Shown one piece after another: positions 8,178 through 15,449 of a stretch of 28,438 nt of DNA. A model generated the notes under the pieces. That model did no database searches. It was given only the letters and a program-made list of their open reading frames with translations, and was not told where the DNA came from. The number at the start of each line of letters is the position of its first letter. The first letter of the stretch is position 1. Source of the stretch: Subdoligranulum sp. (GTDB lineage: Bacteria > Bacillota > Clostridia > Oscillospirales > Ruminococcaceae); NCBI GenBank assembly GCA_004555405.1, contig SFIE01000019.1, positions 1 to 28,438 of the forward strand, given 5' to 3'. The translations under genes and the position numbers were made by a program.

Positions 8178-8672
8178 ATGTTCCAAAGCTTTGTCTGGGC
8201 GCACAGCAGCGTTTTTCGCCGCTGCTGCGCCCTGCTTTGCATTATACTGCTTTGTTTGTATATCTCGGTGTTTCATTTTCAGCTGATGCTGGTGCAGGGC
8301 GATTCCATGGCCCCCACCTATCACAGTTGGGAGTTTGTGCTGCTGGATAAGCACAGCTCGGCGTATCAGCGCGGCGATGTGGTGGCCTTTCGCTGCCGCG
8401 GCCTGCAAAGCGTTTTGATCAAGCGCGTGGCCGCCGTGCCGGGGGATACCGTGGATATTCAAAACGGAATCGTTTATGTGAACGGCGAGCCCCAGGAAAA
8501 CGCCCCGCAAACGCTGCCGGGCGATGCCGCACTGCCGTGTTGCCTGGGCAGCGATGAATACTTTGTGCTGGGTGACAACCGTGCCCAAAGCAAGGACAGC
8601 CGCTATCTGGCGGTGGGGGCTGTGCAGCAAAAGGATATTCTGGGCAAAGCCATTCCGAATAAAGCACCATAA
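8178..8672 (+). CDS. signal peptidase I (compact, Gram-positive type)
   Basis: 164 residues, single N-terminal TM (about res. 14-37). It is predicted to cleave signal peptides at the outer face of the membrane with a Ser/Lys dyad: Ser43 in QGDSMAPTY (box B) and Lys82 in LIKRVAAVPGD (box D). Box E, GDNRAQSKDSR, is also present. The ATG at 8178 follows the previous stop by one base and has no good ribosome binding site, so coupling is likely. An in-frame ATG at 8160 overlaps the upstream gene and cannot be excluded. Being last in a cluster after a small protein with a cleavable signal peptide suggests that protein as a client, though a housekeeping role is equally possible. Confidence 0.9.
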   Translation: MFQSFVWAHSSVFRRCCALLCIILLCLYISVFHFQLMLVQGDSMAPTYHSWEFVLLDKHSSAYQRGDVVAFRCRGLQSVLIKRVAAVPGDTVDIQNGIVYVNGEPQENAPQTLPGDAALPCCLGSDEYFVLGDNRAQSKDSRYLAVGAVQQKDILGKAIPNKAP

Positions 8673-8675
8673 ATA

Positions 8676-8726
8676 AGCGCAGCCCTGCCGATCTGAGCAC
8701 GATCGGCAGGGCTGCGCTGCTTTTTT
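8676..8726. terminator. bidirectional terminator between convergent envelope operons
   Basis: An 18-bp perfect stem (8676-8693 with 8701-8718) and 7-nt loop, then GCTTTTTT on the plus strand. On the minus strand the stem is followed by TTATTTAT. It lies between the plus-strand signal peptidase gene and the minus-strand gene ending at 8736, so it can serve both. Confidence 0.85.
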
Positions 8727-8735
8727 AATGATAGG

Positions 8736-10457
8736 TTATTGCAAAATGCCTTTGTTTACAAAATACTGCCTGCCGCTTGGCTGCAGTGTTGCCATATCAT
8801 CGGCATATCCCGTTTGCAGCAGTTCCTCAAAGCCGTTTTTGGATAAGTTTTCCTGCTGATAATTCAAATATCTCCGCTGACGCGTTTCTCCCTTTTGCCA
8901 TTCGATCAGGTTTTCTGATGTGCTGCCCTGCAGCAGTTTTGTATATACCTGCTGCAGATCTTCATAGGAAAGCGGTGCCTCACTCATGGCAAAAGCGTGT
9001 TTTTCGCCAAACCCCTTCGCCAAAAAAATGCTGTGCCCGCGCCGGGCGCTCTGCATTTTTTCCTCCTCCAGATTTTTTGCCCCGGGGGTCACCTCGTAAC
9101 CATGATCGCTCATAATGATCACAGCCGTGTTGTCATAGCTGCCGTTGTGACGCAGCATATCCAGATAATTCTGGATCAGATAGATCGTGCCGGCCACTTG
9201 GTTTTGGTATGTTGCCTGTTCTGTTCCGGATAGATCCTCCATGTGCGGGCCGTATTGCAGCGGTGTGTGCGCCCCTTCCACATGAATGTATTTAAACATT
9301 TTATTTTCGCAGCTCGTGTTTTCTGCACTGGTATTGAGCACGGTATCCGCCTTTTGGCACGAGCTTAAAAAGTCGCGATTGGAAACCGTGAAATCTGCAT
9401 CGGCCTGATCTTTGTCGATCAGCTTTAACCCGTTCAGCTTTTCGGGCAAACTGTAGCCAAGGCGCTTAAAATCAAACGGTGCGTTTTTCACACAGCTCAT
9501 GCGCAGGATCACACGCCAGAACGCCGGGTGTGAAACAATATCCGGAGCCCCCCAGCGCATATTGAAAAAGCGCTCCGGCTCTGCATTTTTATCCACCAGA
9601 TTTTCGGTGAAATAAATGCCCATCTGATAATTTTGTTCCTGCAGCGTTTGGAACAGCGGCGATTCCCGCACTGCGCGTGAGCGGAAGGTTTCAAAGTCCT
9701 CGCCGCCCTCATACCACTCGCCGGTAAGCATTTGCGTTACGGCGTAATAGGTATAGGGATAGGCGCTGAGCGTATTGCGATAATAGGTAAAGTCCTGCAA
9801 TGATTCACGGTATTCCGGGTTTTCATTGACCATCTGTTCAAACACATCGCCGTCCACCGAGTCCACCACAAAGATCACAAAATTTTTGTCGGTAGAGTAG
9901 GTTTGCAGCCCCTGCGTGGTAGACACATAATAGCTGCCTGCCGTAGAGGTGCTGGCAAGGCCGATGGCAGTCACCGTGATGGCCAGCATCAAGGTGAGTG
10001 CGCTGCCGCCAAAGAAGGCTGCATTCTGCAGCCACTTTTTCCAGCCGAGAAAACCCACAAACAGGGCCGCCGCCACACACACGGCCGCCGAAAGCGCACG
10101 CTGGGTGGGATAGGCGTTCCAGTCCACGGCAGAGCCATCCATGCTGGGCAGCCAGCCCGAAAGAAAATTGCTGTGAAGATAGCACACCAGCGTGCCCCAC
10201 ACAAAGCAGCCTGTCAGTAGAGTATATAGCTTGGGGGCCCAGCGGTCTGCCGCTGCCAGCAGTAAAATACACAGCAGCAGTGCCGCCGCAAACAGAAACA
10301 GCACTTCCGGCACGATCACATTCGGTGCAAACCAAAAATCCTCGCGGTTGGTAAAATAGAGTTCCAGCGGCCCATACACCAGCGTGATAAAGCAGGCAGC
10401 CGCAGCGGCCAGAATGCCGCCCTTGCAGCGGCCAAAAATCGACTTTATTGTACTCAT
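8736..10457 (-). CDS. LTA-synthase/sulfatase-fold membrane enzyme (paralogue 2)
   Basis: 573 residues with the architecture of the gene at 4175: about five N-terminal TM segments (res. 14-170) and an extracytoplasmic catalytic domain. Core residues are Asp199 in FVVDSVDGD, Thr236 in AYPYTYYAVTQMLTG (the nucleophile slot) and Asp-His in IIMSDHGYE, with a late His in RRGHSIFLAKGFG. The signature YGPLELYFTNREDFWF is shared. AAGGAAG lies close to the ATG at 10457. It is the second gene of a two-gene operon, 14 nt after its closest relative (10472-12199), pointing to a tandem duplication. The Thr supports a transferase of phosphoglycerol/phosphoethanolamine type rather than a sulfatase; the substrate is not visible from sequence. 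GC appears somewhat lower than in neighbouring genes. Confidence 0.85.
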   Translation of the reverse strand: MSTIKSIFGRCKGGILAAAAACFITLVYGPLELYFTNREDFWFAPNVIVPEVLFLFAAALLLCILLLAAADRWAPKLYTLLTGCFVWGTLVCYLHSNFLSGWLPSMDGSAVDWNAYPTQRALSAAVCVAAALFVGFLGWKKWLQNAAFFGGSALTLMLAITVTAIGLASTSTAGSYYVSTTQGLQTYSTDKNFVIFVVDSVDGDVFEQMVNENPEYRESLQDFTYYRNTLSAYPYTYYAVTQMLTGEWYEGGEDFETFRSRAVRESPLFQTLQEQNYQMGIYFTENLVDKNAEPERFFNMRWGAPDIVSHPAFWRVILRMSCVKNAPFDFKRLGYSLPEKLNGLKLIDKDQADADFTVSNRDFLSSCQKADTVLNTSAENTSCENKMFKYIHVEGAHTPLQYGPHMEDLSGTEQATYQNQVAGTIYLIQNYLDMLRHNGSYDNTAVIIMSDHGYEVTPGAKNLEEEKMQSARRGHSIFLAKGFGEKHAFAMSEAPLSYEDLQQVYTKLLQGSTSENLIEWQKGETRQRRYLNYQQENLSKNGFEELLQTGYADDMATLQPSGRQYFVNKGILQ

Positions 10458-10471
10458 ATCTTCCTTTTGTT

Positions 10472-12199
10472 TTAATCTCCTACCATGGATTTGGGCGGCT
10501 GATAGGTCACGCCCGTGGGCTGCAAGGTGCTCAGATCATCGGCACGGCCGGTCTGCATCATTTCAATAAAGCCGCTGCCGCTCATTTCCGAAAATTCGCT
10601 GCCCTTAAATTCATGCACATAGTTCAAATAGCGGCGTTTGCGGGCATCGCCGGCCTTGTAATCACAAAGCTGCCCCGCCGGGCTGCCGCCCAAAAGCCGT
10701 GCATAGGCTGTCTGCAGATCGTCATACGAGAAGGGTGCCTTGTTCACCGCGTACTCATGGCTTTCCCCAAAGCCTTTAGCCAAAAAGATGCTGTGCTGGC
10801 GGCCGGGGTTGATCTCAGCGCCGTTTTCATCTTCGGCATAGCCATGGTCGCTCATGATCGCAATGGCGGTGTTGTCATAGGTGCCGTTGTGGCGCAGCAT
10901 ATCCAGATAAGCCTCGATCAGATAAATGCTGCCCGCCACATTGTTCTTATAGCTGGCCTCGGGCGTGCCCTCGATCACTTCCAGATGCGGGCCGAACTTG
11001 TAAGGCACATGAGCCCCCGCCACATGAATGTACTTGAACATTTTTTCGCTGCACGGCTCCTGCGCAGCGGCAGGATTCAGGCTGCTGTCGGCTGCCTGGC
11101 AGGACTGCAGGAACGGAATGTTATACCAGCTGTACCAGCTGTTTTCGTCGTACTCGGTGCTCACCTTCAGGGCGCTCAGATTGTCCGGCATGGTGTAGCA
11201 AAAGCGCTTTAGATCAAACGGAGCGTTTTTCAGCCCGCTCATCTGCAGGATCACATGGCAGAATTTTGCCTGCGAGGCGATTTTGGGCGCTTCGGAATGC
11301 ATATTGAAAAACCGCTCGGGCGCAGCGTTTTCGTTCAGCAGCTTATCCTCAAGATAGATCGCCATGCTGTAATTTTGCTGTTCCAGTGTTTTAAACAGCG
11401 GCGATTCGCGCAGGGTTCTGGCGCGGTAGGCTTCAAAGTCCTCCCCGCCTTCATACCACTCGCCGCTCAGCAGCTGCGGCACAGCGTAGTAGGTGTAGGG
11501 ATAGGCGCACAGGGTGTCGCTGTAGTAAGTAAAATCCCGCAGAGCCTCTTTGTATTCCGGCGTTTCGTCTACCAGCTGCTCAAAGGTGTCGCCGTCCACG
11601 GTGTCCAGCACAAAGATCACAAAATTTTTGTCAGAGGAATATTCCTGCAGCTTTTCACTGCCCGAATAATAATAGCTGGCACTGTCGCCGCTGCTGCCCA
11701 GCCCCAGCGTGACCACCGTGATCAGCAGCATCAGTGTGAGCGCCCCACCGCCAAAAAAGGCTGCGTTGTTCAGCCACTTTTTGCGGGCTAAAAAAATCAC
11801 TAGCACCGCAGCGGCCACACACAAAACTGCCGAGGCCGCACGCTGGCCGGGATAGGCATTCCAGTTTACGGCCTCGCCGTTCAGGCTGGGCAGGCCGCCC
11901 GAAAGAAAACTGTTTTGCACATAGCACACCATCAGCCCCCACAGCAGCCCGCCGAGTGCCAGCGGATACAGCTTGGGAAAAAATTTTGTCGCCAGCGCCT
12001 GCAGGGCCACCAGCACTGCCGCGGTGCAGACAAACAGCAGCACGCACTGCCGCAGCAGCACACCGGTGCTGAACCAGAAATCCGCACGGTTGGTAAAATA
12101 CAGCTCCAGCGGGCCGTATAAAAACAGCAGAAAGCTCACGGCTATTGCCGCCATGACGCTGCCCCGGCACCGCCCCAGCATTTTTTTCAGTTGATCCAT
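10472..12199 (-). CDS. LTA-synthase/sulfatase-fold membrane enzyme (paralogue 3)
   Basis: 575 residues, collinear with the downstream gene over the whole length, including YGPLELYFTNRADFWF, ALTLMLLITV, the catalytic Asp199 (FVLDTVDGD), Thr236 (YPYTYYAVPQLLSG), the IMSDHGY metal site and HSIFLAKGFG. The start at 12199 was chosen because AAGGAG (12207-12212 on the minus strand) lies 7 nt upstream. A start at 12223 would precede that site. It is first in the minus-strand pair and converges on the insertase-TagF cluster. The first residues are MDQLKKMLGRCRG, a basic cytoplasmic end followed by a TM helix, with no cleavable signal peptide. A role in surface glycopolymer phosphorylation is inferred only. 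Confidence 0.85.
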   Translation of the reverse strand: MDQLKKMLGRCRGSVMAAIAVSFLLFLYGPLELYFTNRADFWFSTGVLLRQCVLLFVCTAAVLVALQALATKFFPKLYPLALGGLLWGLMVCYVQNSFLSGGLPSLNGEAVNWNAYPGQRAASAVLCVAAAVLVIFLARKKWLNNAAFFGGGALTLMLLITVVTLGLGSSGDSASYYYSGSEKLQEYSSDKNFVIFVLDTVDGDTFEQLVDETPEYKEALRDFTYYSDTLCAYPYTYYAVPQLLSGEWYEGGEDFEAYRARTLRESPLFKTLEQQNYSMAIYLEDKLLNENAAPERFFNMHSEAPKIASQAKFCHVILQMSGLKNAPFDLKRFCYTMPDNLSALKVSTEYDENSWYSWYNIPFLQSCQAADSSLNPAAAQEPCSEKMFKYIHVAGAHVPYKFGPHLEVIEGTPEASYKNNVAGSIYLIEAYLDMLRHNGTYDNTAIAIMSDHGYAEDENGAEINPGRQHSIFLAKGFGESHEYAVNKAPFSYDDLQTAYARLLGGSPAGQLCDYKAGDARKRRYLNYVHEFKGSEFSEMSGSGFIEMMQTGRADDLSTLQPTGVTYQPPKSMVGD

Positions 12200-12252
12200 A
12201 TCAATGCTCCTTGGTAGATTCAAACGATTGCTTTTGAAAAATTCGCCTAAAT

Positions 12253-12258
12253 ATTATA
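12253..12258 (-). promoter_or_regulatory. probable -10 of the tandem sulfatase-fold operon
   Basis: TATAAT on the minus strand, 53 nt upstream of the start at 12199. No good -35 is found at 16-18 nt; TTGTCA is present but only 11 nt away. Confidence 0.35.
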
Positions 12259-12428
12259 TCGCATTTTCCTGACAAAAACCACTCTCAAAATCAAAACTCT
12301 GTGCTCTGTCGGCATCGGTGCGTTACTTTTGCCTGCCGCTGCGCCGCTCCCTTGCGGTTTTGTGCAAAAAAAGCCGATATTTTCGCCGATTTTTCGCTCA
12401 CATCCGCGGCCTAAATTTTGCTGGCGTC

Positions 12429-12457
12429 TTGCCTAAAAGCCAAAAATAGAGTATAGT
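12429..12457 (+). promoter_or_regulatory. promoter of the sugar-amidotransferase-like operon
   Basis: TTGCCT (12429-12434), a 17-nt spacer and TATAGT (12452-12457), roughly 110 nt upstream of the ATG at 12570. Confidence 0.6.
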
Positions 12458-12569
12458 ATAAGGGAAGTATTTTGCCTTTTGGAGCCGCAGCCCCCTGCAG
12501 CATTTCCCGCGGCAAAACAAAATGATCACAAAACGCCGCCCCGGCGTATATAAAAGGAGAATCGCACCC

Positions 12570-13688
12570 ATGCGTTATTGTACCAAATGCACCATGCCGG
12601 ACACTCGCCCCGGCATCACTTTTGACGAGCAGGGCGTTTGCAGCGCCTGCCGCCACTATGAAAACCGCAAAAATGTTGACTGGAACGCCCGCTGGAAGGA
12701 ATTTGAGGCTCTTTGCGATAAATACCGCGGCTGCAACGGCCCCGGCGGCTATGACTGCGCCGTGGCTGCTTCGGGCGGCAAAGACAGCCATTTTCAGGTG
12801 TATATCCTCAAAGAGGTCATGCACATGAACCCCATTCTGTTCAGCGTGGAAGACAACTTCCCCATGACCGAGGCCGGCAAGCACAACCTGAAAAACATCA
12901 GCGAGGAATTCGGCTGCACCATCATCAGCTGCAAGCCCAACATCAAGGCGCAGAAGATCCTGATGCGCAAATTCTTTGAAAAATACGGCAAGCCCACTTG
13001 GTATGTGGACCGCCTGATCTACACCTTCCCCCTGCACATGGCTGCCAAGTTCAACACGCCGCTGCTGTGCTACGGCGAAAATGTCAGCTTTGAATACGGC
13101 GGCAATGCCGACGAGGAAACCTATTCCGCCATGGGGCAGATCGAAAACGGCGTGGCCGTTGGAATGCCCATGGAAGAGCTGCTGGGCGACGGTGTTACCG
13201 AAAACGACCTGAGCCTCACGCTGGCCCCCACCCCCGAGGAGCTTAAGAAGCTGGATCCGTTCTACATGAGCTACTTCCTGCCCTGGAACAGCTACAAGAA
13301 CTACCAGATCGCCAAGCAGCACGGCTTCCATGATCTGACCCACGAGTGGGACCGTACCCATCATGCCGAAAACTTTGACCAGATCGACAGCCGCGCCTAC
13401 CTGGTACACAGCTGGCTGAAATATCCCAAGTTCGGCCATGCCGCCGCCACCGATTACACCGCCCGCTACATCCGCTACGGCAAGATGACCCGCGAGGAAG
13501 CGATCCCGGTGATCAAAGAGCGCGACGGCAAGCTGGACCCTTTGTGCGTGCGTGATTTCTGCGAGTTCTGCGGCTATACCGAAACCGAGTTCTGGGCCAT
13601 TATCGATAAATTCTACAACCGTGACCTGTTTGAGAAAAACGAGTACGGCGAGTGGGTTTTGAAGCATCCTATCTGGAACGAAAAATAA
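12570..13688 (+). CDS. N-acetyl sugar amidotransferase-like PP-loop ATP pyrophosphatase (PseA/WbpG/LegF-like)
   Basis: 372 residues. The N-terminus has paired zinc-type cysteines (CTKC at 4-7 and CSAC at 24-27). A PP-loop, ASGGKDSH (67-74), follows that would bind ATP and adenylate the substrate. Motifs such as YGENVSFEYGG and a C-terminal FCEFCGY match the family annotated as N-acetyl sugar amidotransferase (WbpG, PseA, LegF), which with HisH/HisF-like partners makes acetamidino sugars of surface glycans. AAAGGAG (12553-12559) fixes the ATG at 12570; the in-frame ATG at 12522 is upstream of it. No HisH/HisF-like or sugar nucleotide genes are visible nearby, so the substrate is uncertain. It is followed by a Dabb protein 20 nt downstream. 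Confidence 0.82.
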   Translation: MRYCTKCTMPDTRPGITFDEQGVCSACRHYENRKNVDWNARWKEFEALCDKYRGCNGPGGYDCAVAASGGKDSHFQVYILKEVMHMNPILFSVEDNFPMTEAGKHNLKNISEEFGCTIISCKPNIKAQKILMRKFFEKYGKPTWYVDRLIYTFPLHMAAKFNTPLLCYGENVSFEYGGNADEETYSAMGQIENGVAVGMPMEELLGDGVTENDLSLTLAPTPEELKKLDPFYMSYFLPWNSYKNYQIAKQHGFHDLTHEWDRTHHAENFDQIDSRAYLVHSWLKYPKFGHAAATDYTARYIRYGKMTREEAIPVIKERDGKLDPLCVRDFCEFCGYTETEFWAIIDKFYNRDLFEKNEYGEWVLKHPIWNEK

Positions 13689-13708
13689 TTTTTCGGAGGT
13701 ATTTTACC

Positions 13709-14011
13709 ATGTTCAAGCATGTGATCTTGTGGCAGCTCAAAGACGAACTGACCCCTGAGCTGAAAGAAACCGTAAAGCGGGAAGCCAAGGCCGCTCTGGA
13801 AGGGCTTGTGGGCCAGGTGCCCGGCCTTTTGAGCGTGCAGGTGAACATCAACGGCATCGACACTTCCAACGCCGACATGATGCTGGACTGCACCCTGCAG
13901 GACGAAGCAAGCCTGCGCGCTTATGCCACGCACCCCGCCCATGTGGCCGTGGCCGACTCTAAGGTTCGCCCCTTCACCAAGGCCCGCGTTTGCATGGATT
14001 TTCCTGTATAA
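13709..14011 (+). CDS. Dabb (stress-responsive alpha/beta-barrel) domain protein
   Basis: 100 residues, the usual size of this small dimeric ferredoxin-like barrel family. The start MFKHVILWQLKD and the late HPAHVAVADSKVRPF segment are characteristic of the Dabb pattern, with a conserved His near the N-terminus (HVILW) and another in the THPAH block. GGAGG (13695-13699) lies 9 nt before the ATG at 13709. The enzymatic role of such proteins in Clostridia is mostly unknown. It is co-transcribed with the upstream PP-loop gene and followed by a terminator hairpin. Confidence 0.85.
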   Translation: MFKHVILWQLKDELTPELKETVKREAKAALEGLVGQVPGLLSVQVNINGIDTSNADMMLDCTLQDEASLRAYATHPAHVAVADSKVRPFTKARVCMDFPV

Positions 14012-14024
14012 CACACCCTTCGTT

Positions 14025-14065
14025 CGGCTCGCCGGATATCGCTTGTTCCGGCGGGCTGATTTTTT
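14025..14065 (+). terminator. intrinsic terminator after the Dabb gene
   Basis: A 12-bp stem, CGGCTCGCCGGA (14025-14036) with TCCGGCGGGCTG (14047-14058), including two G-T pairs, then ATTTTTT. It ends only 19 nt before the next start codon. Confidence 0.75.
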
Positions 14066-14084
14066 GCAAAAGAGTACAAATATT

Positions 14085-14645
14085 ATGAAAACAAAACACA
14101 TTCTTTTTTCCGCACTGCTGCTGGCGCTTTCCCTTTGCACAGCCTGCGGCAGCAACGCTTCCGCCGCCGGCAGTGCCTCGGCCGCCTCGGCTTCTTCCCA
14201 GCAGCCCGAGCCCACGCCGGAGCCCGGCCCGGCTTTTGCCATTGATGTGCCCGAGGGCTTTTCCGAAGCCGAAATGCCCGGCACACTGGCCTATTATACC
14301 AACGAAAACGGTGCGGTGATCAGCCTGACCACCAGCGCCAAGGACCCCGATTTTTCCACGCCCGATATTGATGCTCTGGTGGCTGCGCTGCAGCCCATGT
14401 ATGCCGAGCAGCTGCGCGATGAATCCATGCGCATTGAGGTGGTTTCGATCGACAGCCAGCCCGTGTGCGGCTTTCCCTCGTATCAGGCCGAGCTGAAATG
14501 CACCGGCTCTGACTGCAGCTTTTCGCAGCTTTTCGTGGGCATCGATGCGGATATGACCTTCAACTGGGTGTTTACCGGCACCGAAGAGGATATGCCGCAG
14601 TTCCGCAAATGTGTGGAAAGCATCACCAACACGGTAGATCTTTGA
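14085..14645 (+). CDS. small predicted lipoprotein
   Basis: 186 residues. A lipoprotein signal peptide is visible: basic N-terminus MKTKH, hydrophobic core, and C-T-A-C ending at Cys21 (the -3 residue is Cys rather than the usual Leu). A low-complexity Ser/Ala/Pro/Glu linker (about res. 22-50) tethers a globular domain beginning AFAIDVPEGFSEAEMPG. The domain resembles small surface lipoproteins that bear a PsbP/DUF-like fold (ending in FTGTEEDMPQFRKCVESI), but I cannot name the family. A weak AAAGAG precedes the ATG at 14085; no promoter was found after the preceding terminator. The PsiE-like gene follows after 19 nt. Confidence 0.7.
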   Translation: MKTKHILFSALLLALSLCTACGSNASAAGSASAASASSQQPEPTPEPGPAFAIDVPEGFSEAEMPGTLAYYTNENGAVISLTTSAKDPDFSTPDIDALVAALQPMYAEQLRDESMRIEVVSIDSQPVCGFPSYQAELKCTGSDCSFSQLFVGIDADMTFNWVFTGTEEDMPQFRKCVESITNTVDL

Positions 14646-14664
14646 TTTTTAAGGAGGGCCGCTT

Positions 14665-15372
14665 ATGCCTTATAAACGCATCCAAGGCAACATTCAAACG
14701 CAGGTGACCCGCAGCCAGCAGGTGCTGCACTTTTTCAACCTGCTTATCTACCACGCCAGCCATATGCTGGAATTGATTTTGGCCGGCTTGCTTACGGTGG
14801 CGCTTTTGATCTCGATGCTTCGCCTGTTCCCCGAGCTGCTGCATCTGGTTTTCGGCAAGGATCTGAGCCAGAGCTTCACAGAGTTTTTGGAGGTGCTGTT
14901 CACCATTGTGGTGGGCGTGGAAGCCCTGAAAATGCTGTGCAAGCACACCCCCGGCTCTGCGCTGGAGGTGCTGCTGTTTGCCATGGCTCGTTCCATCGTG
15001 GTCTATCACACCGATCTGAAATTCATTTCCATCGGCATTCTGGCCATCGCCGTGATCTTTGCCACCCGCAAATATCTGTATGTACACGATTTTGATACCA
15101 GGCCCGAGGAAGGCAGTATTTTTGCCGAGATCGAGCCGGACGAACCGCTGTTCAGCCACCATCACACCACCGTGCCGCACGATCATCAGCCCCATGTGGA
15201 CGATAACGGCCTTCCCGTAAATTTTTTGAATGCACAGGCCGACGAACCTTCGCCCATTGATCTGCATGAGCCCGAGGGCAAAAAAACGCTGTATCCCCCC
15301 TGCGCCGAGCAGTCTGAGGATCCCGAAGAGCCCGAAGACTCTGCGCAGGCCCCCGCACCGGAGGCCACCTGA
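14665..15372 (+). CDS. PsiE-like four-helix membrane protein with His-rich and acidic tail
   Basis: 235 residues. About four TM segments (res. 34-54, 72-92, 98-114, 119-135). The EFLEVLFTIVVGVEALKML block and the FAMARSIVVYHT block resemble the PsiE (phosphate-starvation-inducible) family, whose function is unknown. Beyond the usual PsiE length there is a cytoplasmic extension. It has a His cluster (His165-167, 172, 174, 177), which might bind metal, then an acidic Pro/Glu-rich end. AAGGAGG lies just before the ATG. It is the last gene before a strong terminator. Confidence 0.7.
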   Translation: MPYKRIQGNIQTQVTRSQQVLHFFNLLIYHASHMLELILAGLLTVALLISMLRLFPELLHLVFGKDLSQSFTEFLEVLFTIVVGVEALKMLCKHTPGSALEVLLFAMARSIVVYHTDLKFISIGILAIAVIFATRKYLYVHDFDTRPEEGSIFAEIEPDEPLFSHHHTTVPHDHQPHVDDNGLPVNFLNAQADEPSPIDLHEPEGKKTLYPPCAEQSEDPEEPEDSAQAPAPEAT

Positions 15373-15393
15373 TAAAACCCGTATACATCAAAT

Positions 15394-15436
15394 CGCCCCG
15401 CCCCGATAGGCTTGCCTATCGGGGCGGGGCGTATTT
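15394..15436. terminator. terminator between the PsiE-like gene and dapL
   Basis: Perfect 17-bp GC-rich stem (15394-15410 with 15415-15431), loop CTTG, then TATTTTG on the plus strand. It lies between convergent genes and can act for both, although the minus-strand T-tract (ATTTGA) is poor. Confidence 0.8.
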
Positions 15437-15449
15437 TGTTATGCAGTTG

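Larger units (their letters stand above)
12200..12569. other. divergent intergenic region (370 nt)
   Basis: No gene is seen here. The left part carries the ribosome binding site AAGGAG (12207-12212) and a probable -10 for the minus-strand sulfatase-fold operon. The right part carries a plus-strand promoter at 12429-12457 and a leader of roughly 100 nt. The middle (about 12300-12420) has a short direct repeat, GCCGATATTTTC/GCCGATTTTTC, but nothing I can assign. Confidence 0.6.
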
